A stretch of DNA of 64,000 nucleotides from Formicarius rufipectus (lineage: Eukaryota > Chordata > Aves > Passeriformes > Formicariidae). Below are positions 1 through 10,712 of this stretch, in pieces. The translations under genes were made by a program, and so were the position numbers. Location of the stretch: the NCBI GenBank assembly GCA_013399695.1, contig VXAU01001356.1, positions 129,262-193,261 of the forward strand, given 5' to 3'. Under the pieces are notes generated by a model. The model had not been told where the DNA came from. It saw only the letters and a program-made list of their open reading frames with translations, and did not search any database. Each line of letters begins with the position of its first letter. Position 1 is the stretch's first letter.

Positions 1-2894
1 CTACACTTCTCTTGCAGTTGTCTGAGAACAAATACCATGTCTGCTGTACTCTTTTTGGATCTGAAACCACACTGGCTTTCCGGTAGAAGTTCTTCTGCAA
101 TAGTGAGTACTAATTTGTTCAAGAGTATTCTTGCAAGGATTTTACCAGCAATGGAGAGCAAAGTAATACTATGATCTTACTACAAATATCACTCATGTCT
201 CTTGAAAGCACTCATTTCAGCTAGAGTGATAAAAAAATTGTGTTTAATGTCCAGTCTTTAGACATAGCTTGTGATGGAATCTCCTGCTGAAGATATTAGA
301 AAATTTATTTAGAAGAGTATTTATAAGCAATAGTTACAATAATCAAGTTATATATTTTATATAGTAGGCAATATAAAATGAATTACATATTTAATTAAAG
401 TAGTAAAATATGTTAGGTTTATTTTTCTTTAGTTTCTAGAGCAAAGCAGAAAACTTCTCCATCTTCTACTATCTCAGAGTAGAATATAAGGCACTAAAGT
501 TGTCTTTTTCCTCAAATCTAAATGAACTGAACTAGCATGATATAACCATATCAATCTTGATCTCTTTGATAGACTGGAGGTGTTAATTTTCACTTTATAT
601 GCATTTACAGTATTATGATGCAATGTCCTATCTCTAGTAATAAACCACTATAGTGAAATATTAGGAAAAAAGCAATTACACAATAAGGCAGAAAAATAAA
701 AGGCAACAAAAGAAAATACTATTTTCCTAACCAAATACATGTACTTTGCAAAGCAATACATGGGATTCATTTACATGGCTTCTGCAGAAATAATTTAATT
801 TAATTATCTACTCTCCTAGCCTTGAAATTCAAATTATTCATTTTGTACCTGATAAAAAGAAATAAAAGTATGAAGTAAAGTAGACAATTACTTTAATTTG
901 GGATGCTGACTAAATAAGAGTAGAATGCAATGCAGAAGTGAGGTAACACAGTTATTTAAACTGAAATAAACTGAAGAGATTCCTACACTGCAATGTATGC
1001 ACTATACTCAGAGGGGGCTGTTCTTCTAAATAGTATCAGACTATCTCAATAGCAACAGGACTGGGTAAAAGTAATAATGAATTTATCCAAAGTAAAAGAA
1101 AACATTCCTTTATGTTATATTTCCAAAATGGAAGACATAACCCTTCTGATTAAAGTAAAATTTAAGATTCCTCAAGAGAAATCCCAAAATAATGAAAAAC
1201 TTCTAAGTTATATATTACAACTTATTTTGCAAAAATTTTTACTATTTTAATTAAACAAGAAATAGACCAGACTCTATGCTGCAGATCAGGTGGACAGTAG
1301 ATACAAGCTGTTTTAAGTCCATTTACCTCACCAAAAATATATATTGAACAACTGAAAAGGTGGTCTGAGAGTATAAAAAAGCAACAAAACTCTTCCTGTT
1401 GCTTTTGTTCCAAAATGCAACAGGTGACTGCAGCAATAAATTATGAATATGCACATGCATTTTAATTACTTATTATTGAAGTTTTACTATTCTGTTGTAA
1501 ATTATGGAGGTACTGCATCTTAATTAGAGGGCAGGACAGATGGTGAAAGCTTAGTCTGTATTAAAATAACTTCAGTGTCCACTGTCTATACTTTAGATAT
1601 TCTATGGAAATTTTTAGTATAAAATGTCATTGAAACTATGTGGCTTCTCCATATGTTTTTCCCTTGTAATTTCATATCAGCTCATAACTTTTTTTTTTTT
1701 TTAATCTTTACCTATGAGATAGATAAGCATTATATTGTTGAGTGTAAAGAAAGAATGCATAAATTCAATTTCTTGAGTGCAAAAATACCCCAAAACCAAC
1801 CAACCAAAACCCACAACAGCAAACAAACCCACAAGTAAACCAGGAGATACGGATGGCATGGTTACCTTAATTTTCAAAATCAGAAGCTGCAAAGAAATTT
1901 CACCTCCATTGTATACATACCCATCATTCAACAAAGAACTCAATACCTTACATTCTTTATAGCTATGGTGCTGTACTGGAGCAGCACAGAAAGAAGTGCC
2001 CTAACAAGAGTTTCCTCTAAGATAAAATGTTTGATGTTTTCTCCTCTCATAAGCCATTTCCTAGGACATGAAGATAATGAGGGTATGGGGAAAACAACAA
2101 TAGAAAGTGGTAATTTCAAAAAAAATTATTTTTTTTTTTCTGTGGTACACTTGCTTTCTCTGGATAAAAATACCGCACATTTTCTGTCTAAAAGAGTCCA
2201 TTAGGTTTATCTAGTATAATCTCTTCAAAGCAGAAACTGTGACTGCCCAAAAGAATCTAAATGGAACAATTCTACCCTGTGCCATGTACTAGTACAAAGC
2301 TGTGAATTCACTCATGCAGATTTTATGGCTTTGTGCAAAATTTTTTTTGCTTCAAATGCTATATGGATAGACTGAATGCTTTTGGTGTCTGGCTAGTAAT
2401 AGTTCTTTCTTCTTCTCAGAAAACTGGTGAATGAACCTATGAAGCAAGAGGTTCCAGGAAAAAAAAACAATACCAAGACCACCACAATATAAAACTGCCC
2501 TGTGGTCCATTGAGGTACTAAGTACAAACTGTGGTATAACTGGATAAAGTATGAGACAGAGAAATGTTACCTGGCTCTCATATCTCAGTGAGCTTAATAA
2601 TCATGTCACTTCAGGTGTGGAGGGGATATCTAAATGCCTTTTTTATCCAGTGTACTGGGTTCCTTTTGGAAGACATTTTCTATATATAGCCTAGAAGGAA
2701 CTGCAGGGTATTTTAATATCCCAGTCCAGATGATATTGCAAGAGATACCATGATACTCACCCACCCCAACAATACAGGACTTTGTTTTTAACCATTTTGA
2801 CCGTATTTCACAAGTATTTTACTATTATTTCCATATTCTTATGCTCCTATATTTTAACAACAATTGAATTATTTATTATGTGAAAGCAACTACA
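1..2894. other. AT-rich non-coding sequence, no gene seen
   Basis: Only short chance reading frames occur here, none above about 80 codons and none resembling a known protein. T homopolymers lie near 1689-1702 and 2129-2139. No LTR boundary, CR1 end or tRNA-like box was recognised. It is most likely intergenic or intronic sequence, possibly with repeats too old to recognise by eye. Confidence 0.6.
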
Positions 2895-2975
2895 GGAGTT
2901 TATGAGAACAAGTCTTATGAAGGTCCTTATGAGTTCGTGTGTTTACTTCAAACCTGAAATATTCTATGATTCTAA
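2895..2975 (+). repeat. Possible decayed CR1 LINE 3' end
   Basis: The stretch ends in ATTCTATGATTCTA, the usual terminal motif of avian CR1. It is preceded by words resembling the conserved CR1 tail (GAAGGTCCTTATGAGTT and CAAACCTGAAAT). Upstream similarity fades quickly, so this would be a severely 5'-truncated and diverged copy. A chance match to the short terminal motif is possible. Confidence 0.4.
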
Positions 2976-4479
2976 GATAACTGAACCATACTCTAGAACA
3001 AGTTTTTAAATAACAGCTGTGGTCTGGGTTACTTCAGAAAAATCCAGGGTGATTTTTTTTTTTTTTGAGAAATTAAGTTTAGCCTTCAGTATCCTAAGGG
3101 TTTAGGTACAATATGCAATGAAGTGTTGCTCCAGTGGGGGCTAAAGCCCCCAGATTTACAGAAAAAATAGAAACAGTTAAAAAGACGATAACACAGGTCA
3201 ATCACTAATGATTAAGCCTACAAGACAATAAAACTCTCATATTTCTTTATGTTGAGCATGCAAAAGTTTTTTAAGCACTTTCTGCACATTGAGCTTATGC
3301 TGTGGATCTTATAAGGTTTGTGCTGATTTTGCTAACTGACAAATAAGGTTTTTCAAATACACTTCTGAGGAAAATATTCTCCATTTTATTTTCTGAGGAA
3401 AGTGATGTTGCAAATGTAAATTCAGAACAGCAACATCATATAACAGCACTTATCACCAAGCAGTTAGAATATATTCAAATATACATATTTGTTAATGTAC
3501 ATTTCCCAACAGAGTAATAGTATAAAGATTTTACAAATTACTTCTCCCCCACTACTGCTTTTTTGTATTGGAAATACATAATGCTTTTCCTAACAGATTT
3601 GTTTGTTTTCTTCATTTACAGGAAACATTATTGCCCAAGTGCTGAACAACATGGAGTGCTGGGGAAAAGGAACACAAAAAAAAAAGAAAAAAAAAAAAAA
3701 AAAAAAAAAAAGAGTAATAATGAATATACACATCTCCTGATACTAGTTCTAGATTAACTGAATTATTATTCTTATCTTTATCTCCTGAGCACCTAGCAAT
3801 GTGAACCAAGAGTGGCAGCGTGTAAATACAGTGATCTGTAGGCAGGCACGTCCTTTGAAACACAGTCTCCCCATTAAGAAAGGATTCTGGTTGCATATAA
3901 ATCTGATCATAAGGTGGGGAAATTAAATTGCAGAGAGTGTAACTGAAAGGAACACATGAGTCTACATATGAAATTCAGAGTGAAATACAAATGACGAAAT
4001 CTGAAAATCACAGATATGCAGGGAACACTATGCCATTTTGATTCAGCTTAATAAGGAAAGCAGGGTGCTGATTTACAGCTGCTAGAGAAACCACACAATG
4101 AATAGCTGAACAGTCAACATGTACTTCCTCATCTTATCTGCAAAAGGATATTTCTAGGGGTGATGCAGCATCAGCTTTAAATATCATCCGTAGAATTAAA
4201 CGGATATGCATGTTGCTAGGGTGATTACTAAAAGTGGTGGTCTATGTTCAGACAGTGATGCTGTTGTGTGGAATGCTGGCTCTTTAGTTATTGTATTTAT
4301 ATGGAGTTAACAGTTTCTTGAATGACTAAATAAAGGTCCTCTTTACAATCTTATAATTATCCCACCCTAATGAAGCAAATGCCTACTGTCCCCCAATGTC
4401 AAAATAGCAAGCTTTGCTTGCAGAATTCAACCCTCCATCTCAGTGCTAGTGCCAAGCCTATCACTGATATTAACAATTT
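2976..4479. other. Non-coding sequence with poly-A tract
   Basis: No gene is visible. There is a long A tract at 3676-3711 broken by a single G, and a T run near 3052-3066. An 8-bp perfect inverted repeat (TGGGGGCT, AA, AGCCCCCA) lies at 3135-3152 in otherwise AT-rich DNA. The frames around the A tract are lysine or phenylalanine homopolymer artefacts. Confidence 0.6.
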
Positions 4480-4530
4480 CAAATCACTTAATCATTTCTA
4501 TTGGAAAAGACTCTTAAGATCACCAAGTAC
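4480..4530 (-). mobile_element. CR1 LINE 3' fragment, left part
   Basis: Read on the minus strand this matches the CR1 3' end; on the plus strand it shows TTGGAAAAGACTCTTAAGAT then CACCAAGT, like the conserved 'ttggaaaagaccttTaagatcat..agt' block. The match stops exactly at a TGTTGGGAAC LTR-like start and resumes near 5001, so the element is split by an insertion. It has no coding capacity. Confidence 0.6.
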
Positions 4531-4997
4531 TGTTGGGAACTGCAGTCTTGGAAATTGCAGCAGGCCTGCAAATCTCATAGCCCTGTGAGAACTTGGCCTT
4601 GATGAGATAACTGTGTGCCTGGGAAGATACATCTCTAAGACAGAGGATTGTAAACGACTTGCAGGTGTTGAGAGAGTTGTAGGGAAGTTGCACAGATGAA
4701 GAAGGTTAGGATTATGGCCAATTAAGGACTGTATATAAGTAACAAGTAGCAATAGTGTTGGGAGAGTGAGCTGGAGTGCACTGTGGGGTATGTATGCTGG
4801 AAGAAAAAGAAGCTGTGTGAAGAATGAAGGTATTTCTCTCCTTTTCCTCTGTGCTTGTGTTCTGTATTTGGGATTGTAAGAGTCAATAGATTGATCAATC
4901 TGCTTATGAGTGAAGAGGTTTCTGTGGGATTTATTTATGGACTTTTATGCCTTATTTTCTTTGACTATCTTGTTGAGTGTTTGGGCTGACTGCGACA
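4531..4997 (+). mobile_element. Endogenous retrovirus LTR (probable solo) inside CR1
   Basis: A block of about 467 bp begins TGTTGGGAAC and ends TGCGACA, giving the TG...CA ends of retroviral LTRs. A TATA-like motif (GTATATAAG) lies near 4730, followed by a T/C-rich stretch. No gag, pol or env sequence is attached on either side, and the CR1 match resumes directly downstream, so a solo LTR left by recombination is the simplest reading. I could not find a clean target-site duplication: the flanks AGTAC and ATGTA are only similar. The plus strand is chosen from the TATA position; the family is not identified. Confidence 0.55.
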
Positions 4998-5030
4998 ATG
5001 TATAGCTAACACTGCCAAGACCACTAAATG
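4998..5030 (-). mobile_element. CR1 LINE 3' fragment, right part
   Basis: The words CTAACACTGCCAAGACCACT match the CR1 block that should directly follow the piece ending at 4530. This is why the two are read as one CR1 interrupted by the LTR between them. The match fades after about 5030. Confidence 0.55.
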
Positions 5031-8000
5031 AAAAATTAATTAAAATAAAATCAGCAGAAAGCAGATGTAGTATGGCCTAAGACTGGCAAAACCAAATAGG
5101 TAAAAGTGCTACATATCAGAAGTTACTGATTATCAGAATATCATGCTCCTAAGAGTATTAAAATAGAATGAAATTAATCTAGTCAGGATAAAAATGTTCT
5201 CTTATGTTAAACAGATGAGTTGTCCTCCTAATTGATTACTAAGTCAAATTTTCTTAAAATTTAAAGAATTCAGGCACAGTAAGATTGTTGAAAGCCTGTC
5301 AGTTCTGTCTGATATAACACAGAATTGATGACTAACAGGTGGCAATGATCAAACTCTGCAAACAGCTTTCAACCGTTTCTGATTATCTAAGTAGTTCTAG
5401 TTTACAAATATTAGGACCAGAGGACTTCACAGGTGTGAGGGGGCTGTTTGTGGGGTTTTTTGTTTTTGTTTTGGTTTTTTTGTGTTTTTGTTTGGTTGGT
5501 TTTTTTGTGTTTTGTTTGGTTTGTGTTTTTGTTTTGCTTTTTTGGTTTTTTGTGAGATGATATTTGCTTGTTTTTCATGCTGATTGAAATTAACCTGTTT
5601 GAGTAAAACATAGAAAGTTTGTTCAGAAAATTATAAGTCTCAGAGAAATGAGTGGTACATTGGTTTCAGGGGAAATTTATGGGTGTTTTTATGATAAAGG
5701 TTAACTACATTAGCATAGATATGAAATCTTATGTATCAACAGATACACATGACCATATGCCAGTGATTGCTTATGAAGATGCCACAATCCACATCAAATC
5801 TAAAGGCACAGTTAGATATAGTTATTCATAAAGCATATAGCTTCTGTGTTTGTAAAAAATAGCATAAGAATACACTAAAGAAAGAATATGTTAATAAAAC
5901 CCACAGAAACCAACCAACCCCCAAAAAATCCAAACCAACCAAAACAAAACCCACAAAGAAGAAGAAAACCTATATTTTTTTCTTGCTAAAATACATTTTC
6001 ATGTTTATTGGTTCACTTGTTATGCACTTGAGTTGAGTTGCTAGGAATAAATAGTAAATGGATTTATTTCTTACTGACTTATACCAAAGCATCACTCATA
6101 TTAAAAAAAAAGCTCAGTGGTTTTTAAAGTTGCTTTTTAAAGGTCTATTGTATTAGGTTGGACCAAAGTTTCAGGTTACATGATATTCCTGTAGTGTTTT
6201 CACATGTAAATTATTGTTATTCCTTTCACATCATTCAATTTAAGACCTGATTTTTGTACTTTTCCAATTTTTATGTCATTTTTATTGCCAGACCTGCAAA
6301 ACAGAAGAGGAAAGTCCAGAGTGAAACTCTTTCCCTCAATTACTTCTTTATTTTATAGCTACTATTCCTGCTCATCCTATATATAACTAATGAAAGTAAC
6401 TTGATAATAAAATCCAGTAATACTTTATAGTTATCCTTTGTATTATGCCACTGGGTCAAAACTTCTACAATTATTTTATCTGGTACATAAGTCTTATTTG
6501 TATCTTTCACATAATCTATAATTCTAAAAGATTAGTCAATGCACAATACTGCCAACTGTGTAATATTTTATATTAATCTCTACCCAACCTACTAGACTAA
6601 TTTATAATTCATCTCCTAGTATCTGGACAGAGTCTCACTTCTTATATTTAATCCTTATATCTGTTATTATCTACTTCTTAATGCATCTTATGTAAATGAG
6701 ATAATCCTGATTTCATAAATAGGACGTCACCACAACCTTTTGACAAAATGCTTCTAGGTTACCCCTGTTCAGTGATTTTTTTTCTCCCCCAAAATATTCT
6801 AATCTATTCATTTTTATGTTCTGCTTAAACATTTTGCTATCCCCATCTGTTTATGGTCCAAAATATCCTCAGCTTCTCTGAGTCCTTTTCTTCAATCCTG
6901 TCTGTCACTTCTTTTCTTTCCAGACCTCCTGTTCAAATTCCTGTGAGTAATCTTTTTCAGGTTATGCCTGCAGTAGAATACTGTAAAAAGAGGGAAATTT
7001 AAATACTGATTACATTAGATCAGTGACCTTTGATTTTAAGAGATTTACTAATCTCTCCACTGATTTACTTATTTTTTTAACACCCTTAGTTTTTCTCTTT
7101 GCTTTTATCCCAAGTGTTTTTATTTTGAAAAATACTTGAATATTATATGTCTATTGTTTCATTATCCAACTTAAAAAAGGATGAATTTCATCCTTATTTC
7201 AACCATTATGTTAATCCTTATAAAACTGTTGTTAAGTAGCCTCAACTTATTGTTATCAGTCATTTGATCATATATGCATTTCTAAGTCTTAGCACTGGGG
7301 GCACTAGAAGCCTGATATAACAGAGAAGCAAGATAATAAAGGGTCACCTGTGGAATCATCATTCCTATTTAGAATTTGAATCATAATTGTGCTATTGTAT
7401 AGCTCATTTTTTATCATGAATTATATGCATTCACTTAATCTCTTTGATCTTACATGTCAAACTATTCATATGACAAACCTATTCTACCTGAAACATACTG
7501 TACAAGAATGCTCTTGAATGTTTCTTTGGATCCCTTCCCTCTTCTGCATTCATCTTTTTTCCCTCCCATTCTTTTTTTTTCCAGCATTCTATAACAAATA
7601 TTATCATCAGACAGCTATTCTCTTACACTACCTCAAGAAAATGTATTTTTAGGTTCTACTTGCTTATTTCATTATACTCCTGACTAGCATGAAATCATAG
7701 CTATATATCTTATGTAGTCATCTCTTTGCCATAAGTACAGTTGTCTCCTGTATCTTATTGCTTTAGCAGAATATACATATAACTATACATACACTACACA
7801 TGCGTACACCTATATATACACTCCAATACAGGAATTAGAGATCACTGTGATGGGAGAGTTTAATAGGTTAACAAGTCAAGCTGGTTTTAAACTGTAAAAC
7901 AAGATTAGAGTGACATTTTACAACAGCACCCTTTGTGCAAATGACCGTTTCTTATGCATTATGACCACTATATGTACAAAATTGTTTCTCCATAACTTCA

Positions 8001-9329
8001 TACCCTCATAACCTCATTAGCTGCAATGCCATGGAACCAGTGCCACTAGCCTTTATGGCTGCAGTCCATATTCACCAAGAGCAAGGTGATCAGCCAGAGA
8101 GATCTTTCATGAGAGAAGTGAGACCCACAGTGAGCTTGTCTTTTTTACTCCAGTTTATTGCTCATTCATAGTATTTTTTGTTCCACACCTCCTGTTTATT
8201 TTCCTAATCCTCCTTCTGTTTCAGGCAGAACATCTTGCCTAACTGCAGTCTATCATGTTCATCTTGTGTTTTATTCTTTATCTTGCAAATTCTATTGCTT
8301 GGGTTGCTATACACATTTTCCCATGACTCCTAATTGCAACACCACCATTCTTTGTTTGCCAGACTGGTGATCACATTGAAACTATATTTATGTGAAATGA
8401 CTATACATTGTATCTCACGAGTGTTACAAAATGTTTATATGGTGTGATTGATCACACTATTCTATTATGCTCATATTCAAGCTCAAGACAAATTAATATT
8501 ATCTATATCCTCATTAGTGCAACTACAGTTTTTAGGTATCACAGGCCTTCACTTCAGCAGAGGTCTCACCTTTCTTCTAAAAATATTCTGAAAAAATGAG
8601 TTTGTTAAGGTCATTAACTATCATGCTATAACCTTTTATCAGAATATTTTATCTTCTTTGTACACATATTTACATATATATATGATCTGTAAGTCAGCTT
8701 CTTAGTCATACAACTTGGTATACTTTTGGTTCTTTTCAGTCAGGCAGACTAAAAGATTGCATGGTATGCTGTACTTGGCCATTCTTCACTTATTTTTAAA
8801 TGTGTTCTATTTACTGATTTTGCAATTGTTAGTATTGTCATCTTTATCTTTGACAAGTTTGTTCTGAAAACTGACGACAACAGTTTTAAAAGAAGTCATT
8901 AAAGTTGCTACCATATTCATTATTGACAGAAAAGTTTGACCTATTTGTTACTCTTGAAAGAAGGAAGCATAAAATTTGCATGTGAAGATTTTTGTCCCAT
9001 TGCATTTTTGGCATTGTGTTTGACTATAATGATGTTAGTATTGCAAGCCCTTGCACAAGAGCTTACACAGCTTGCTCCTGTGCTTATGCATAAATGTACA
9101 GATATTGTAGTTATGAGAATCATGAATACAGATCTTAAATAGACAAAAGTATTTGTGACAGGTGACTCCTAATTTGAGGATTAGATGCTTCAAAATGTAG
9201 GCATAAAAGGAAAAGAATAAAATATCACCTGATCAGCAGTTTCAATACATGAAAAATCCTACCATCGACCCATTCATTTTCATTCTGGTGAGGAAAGTGA
9301 GAAGAGAGAGATAGGTCAATTTAATGGAA
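5031..9329. other. Long non-coding stretch, simple repeats only
   Basis: No gene or clear repeat family was recognised over 4.3 kb. The part from about 6200 to 8700 is noticeably T- and C-rich on this strand, with scattered short frames of fewer than 75 codons that look like chance. An AT-rich TATATATA patch lies near 8675-8683, and an A/C-rich patch near 5905-5960. Confidence 0.55.
5449..5556. repeat. G/T-rich low-complexity tract
   Basis: About 100 bp consist almost entirely of T with interspersed G (GTTTTT and GTTTG units). The frames it opens on both strands are compositional artefacts. It has no sharp unit and no flanking duplication. Confidence 0.85.
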
Positions 9330-10259
9330 AGCATGTATTTGTAGATGATACAGAGCTGGGAGAAGTGGCTAATACACTACGTCAGTGTGATGTAATTCAG
9401 AGGGGCCTGAACAGTATGCTAAGAAAAGTCTTGTAAGGTTTATATGCCAAGCATTGCATGTGGGGAGAATTAATTTCATGCACCAACACAGGCTAGGGTT
9501 GACCTGATGGAAAGTATCTTGGCAGAAAAGGCAGAGAACTCTGACTGTAAGGCAGTAATTTAGCCCTGCACCAAAGGCATATAATCTCATGGGCTGCATA
9601 TGAAAATCATTTCTGGCAGATCAAGAGAAATGGTCCATCCTCTCTACTCAATATTGATGAGGCCATTGGGCTCCAGGTACAGACTTGCCAGTAGGACAGA
9701 GACAGGACATGCAGTTGGTCCGAAGGAGAGACATGAAAATGATCAAAGGCCTGGAAAATTTGTCCTCTGGGGAATAACTGAAGGATTTAGGTCTTGCCTC
9801 TCCTGGAAACAGGAAGGCTCAGAGGGGAGCTCATTGCAGTATTCCTGTACTTAAAAGGAGCTTCAAAGATGATGGAGGCTCTCTCTTCACAAGGAGCCAC
9901 ATGGAGATCTCTTAAGGCAGGGATTAGATAAATATTTAGGATGAGTGTGCAACTTCAGTCTTTCTCACTACTTTATTCTCTTCTCCACAAAGAGCCACAT
10001 GAAGACAAATGTCAACAGGTACAAGTTGCATCAGGATAGGTTTTGTCTCAACATAGGAAAAAAATATTTTACAGTGGAAGAAATCAACCATGAGAACTTC
10101 CCCAGAGACATGGTAGAATCCCCATTGTTAGATTTTTCAGATTGTGATTGGACAAGGTGCTAGATAATCTGATTTAGGCTTCCTTGGCCCTAAAAGGTTG
10201 AACCAGATAATCTTTTGACATCCCTTCCAACCTGGGTTAGTCCATGATTTTGTGATACA
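9330..10259 (+). mobile_element. CR1 LINE, 5'-truncated, reverse-transcriptase end to 3' terminus
   Basis: This CR1 copy begins inside the reverse transcriptase, at a decayed YADDT-like motif (VDDTELGEVANTL near 9341). It runs through the C-terminal part of ORF2 and ends with a recognisable CR1 3' tail (CTTCCAACCTGGGTTAGTCC near 10228). Recognisable remnants include the counterpart of the 'SRSREVI.PLYS.L.RP' block at 9619-9670 and 'SLFTRSHM' near 9877-9900. Many stops and frame changes make it a dead copy. An extra piece of about 90 bp lies near 9901-9980, with CACAAGGAGCCACAT-like words on both sides, suggesting a local duplication. Confidence 0.85.
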
Positions 10260-10295
10260 AGAGCAAGTCTGGAAAATGACTGCAAAGATGATTAC

Positions 10296-10475
10296 GGAAT
10301 CACACAATTGTTGAAGTCTGTCTAGTCGAGCTCCCTTACACTGTCAGCTTAAGCAGGTTGCCCAGGATGGTGTCCGGTCAGGTTTTGAATATCTCTGTAG
10401 ACAGATTCCACAATATCCCTGGACAACCTATTCCAGTTTTTGACCACCCTTGCAATAAAGATATGTTTTCTCTGA
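10296..10475 (-). mobile_element. CR1 LINE, 3' segment of a 5'-inverted copy
   Basis: On the minus strand this runs from the ORF2 C-terminus (counterpart of 'FFTVRVVKHWNRLPREVVESPSLE', decayed) to the CR1 3' end at GGAATCACACAATTGTTG (10295-10312, plus-strand text). It abuts a plus-strand CR1 segment whose far end corresponds to the very place where this segment begins. The two are therefore read as one insertion. Confidence 0.8.
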
Positions 10476-10476
10476 T

Positions 10477-10712
10477 TAAGTGATTGGAGATAAGCAGAGG
10501 ATTGAAGCATCTCCCATATGAGAGGAGGTTGAAAGAGCTGGGACTGTTCAAGCTGAAGAAGAGAAAGCTTAGGGAGGCATCTTATCCATGTGTATAAATA
10601 ACCAACAGAAGGATAAACAAAGAAGATAGGGCTGGACTCAGCTCAGAAGTGCTCAGACACAGTACATAAAGCTATAGGCACAAACTGAAATACAGTATAT
10701 GAAATCTACCTA
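10477..10712 (+). mobile_element. CR1 LINE, inverted 5' segment of the same copy
   Basis: Plus-strand CR1 ORF2 sequence starts at the counterpart of 'LEHLSYEERLRELGLFSLEKR' (TGGGACTGTTCAAGCTGAAG near 10540). It continues to AGGCACAAACTGAAATACAG (10677-10696) and AAATCTACCTATCC near 10701-10714. The last words match the CR1 consensus immediately before the point at which the neighbouring minus-strand segment starts. That arrangement (inverted 5' part next to the 3' part, little or no loss at the breakpoint) is the signature of a 5' inversion during integration. Confidence 0.75.

Noticed and set aside
5339..5560. Hydrophobic frame of phenylalanine and valine resembling a membrane protein
   Set aside because: It is the translation of a G/T-rich low-complexity tract.
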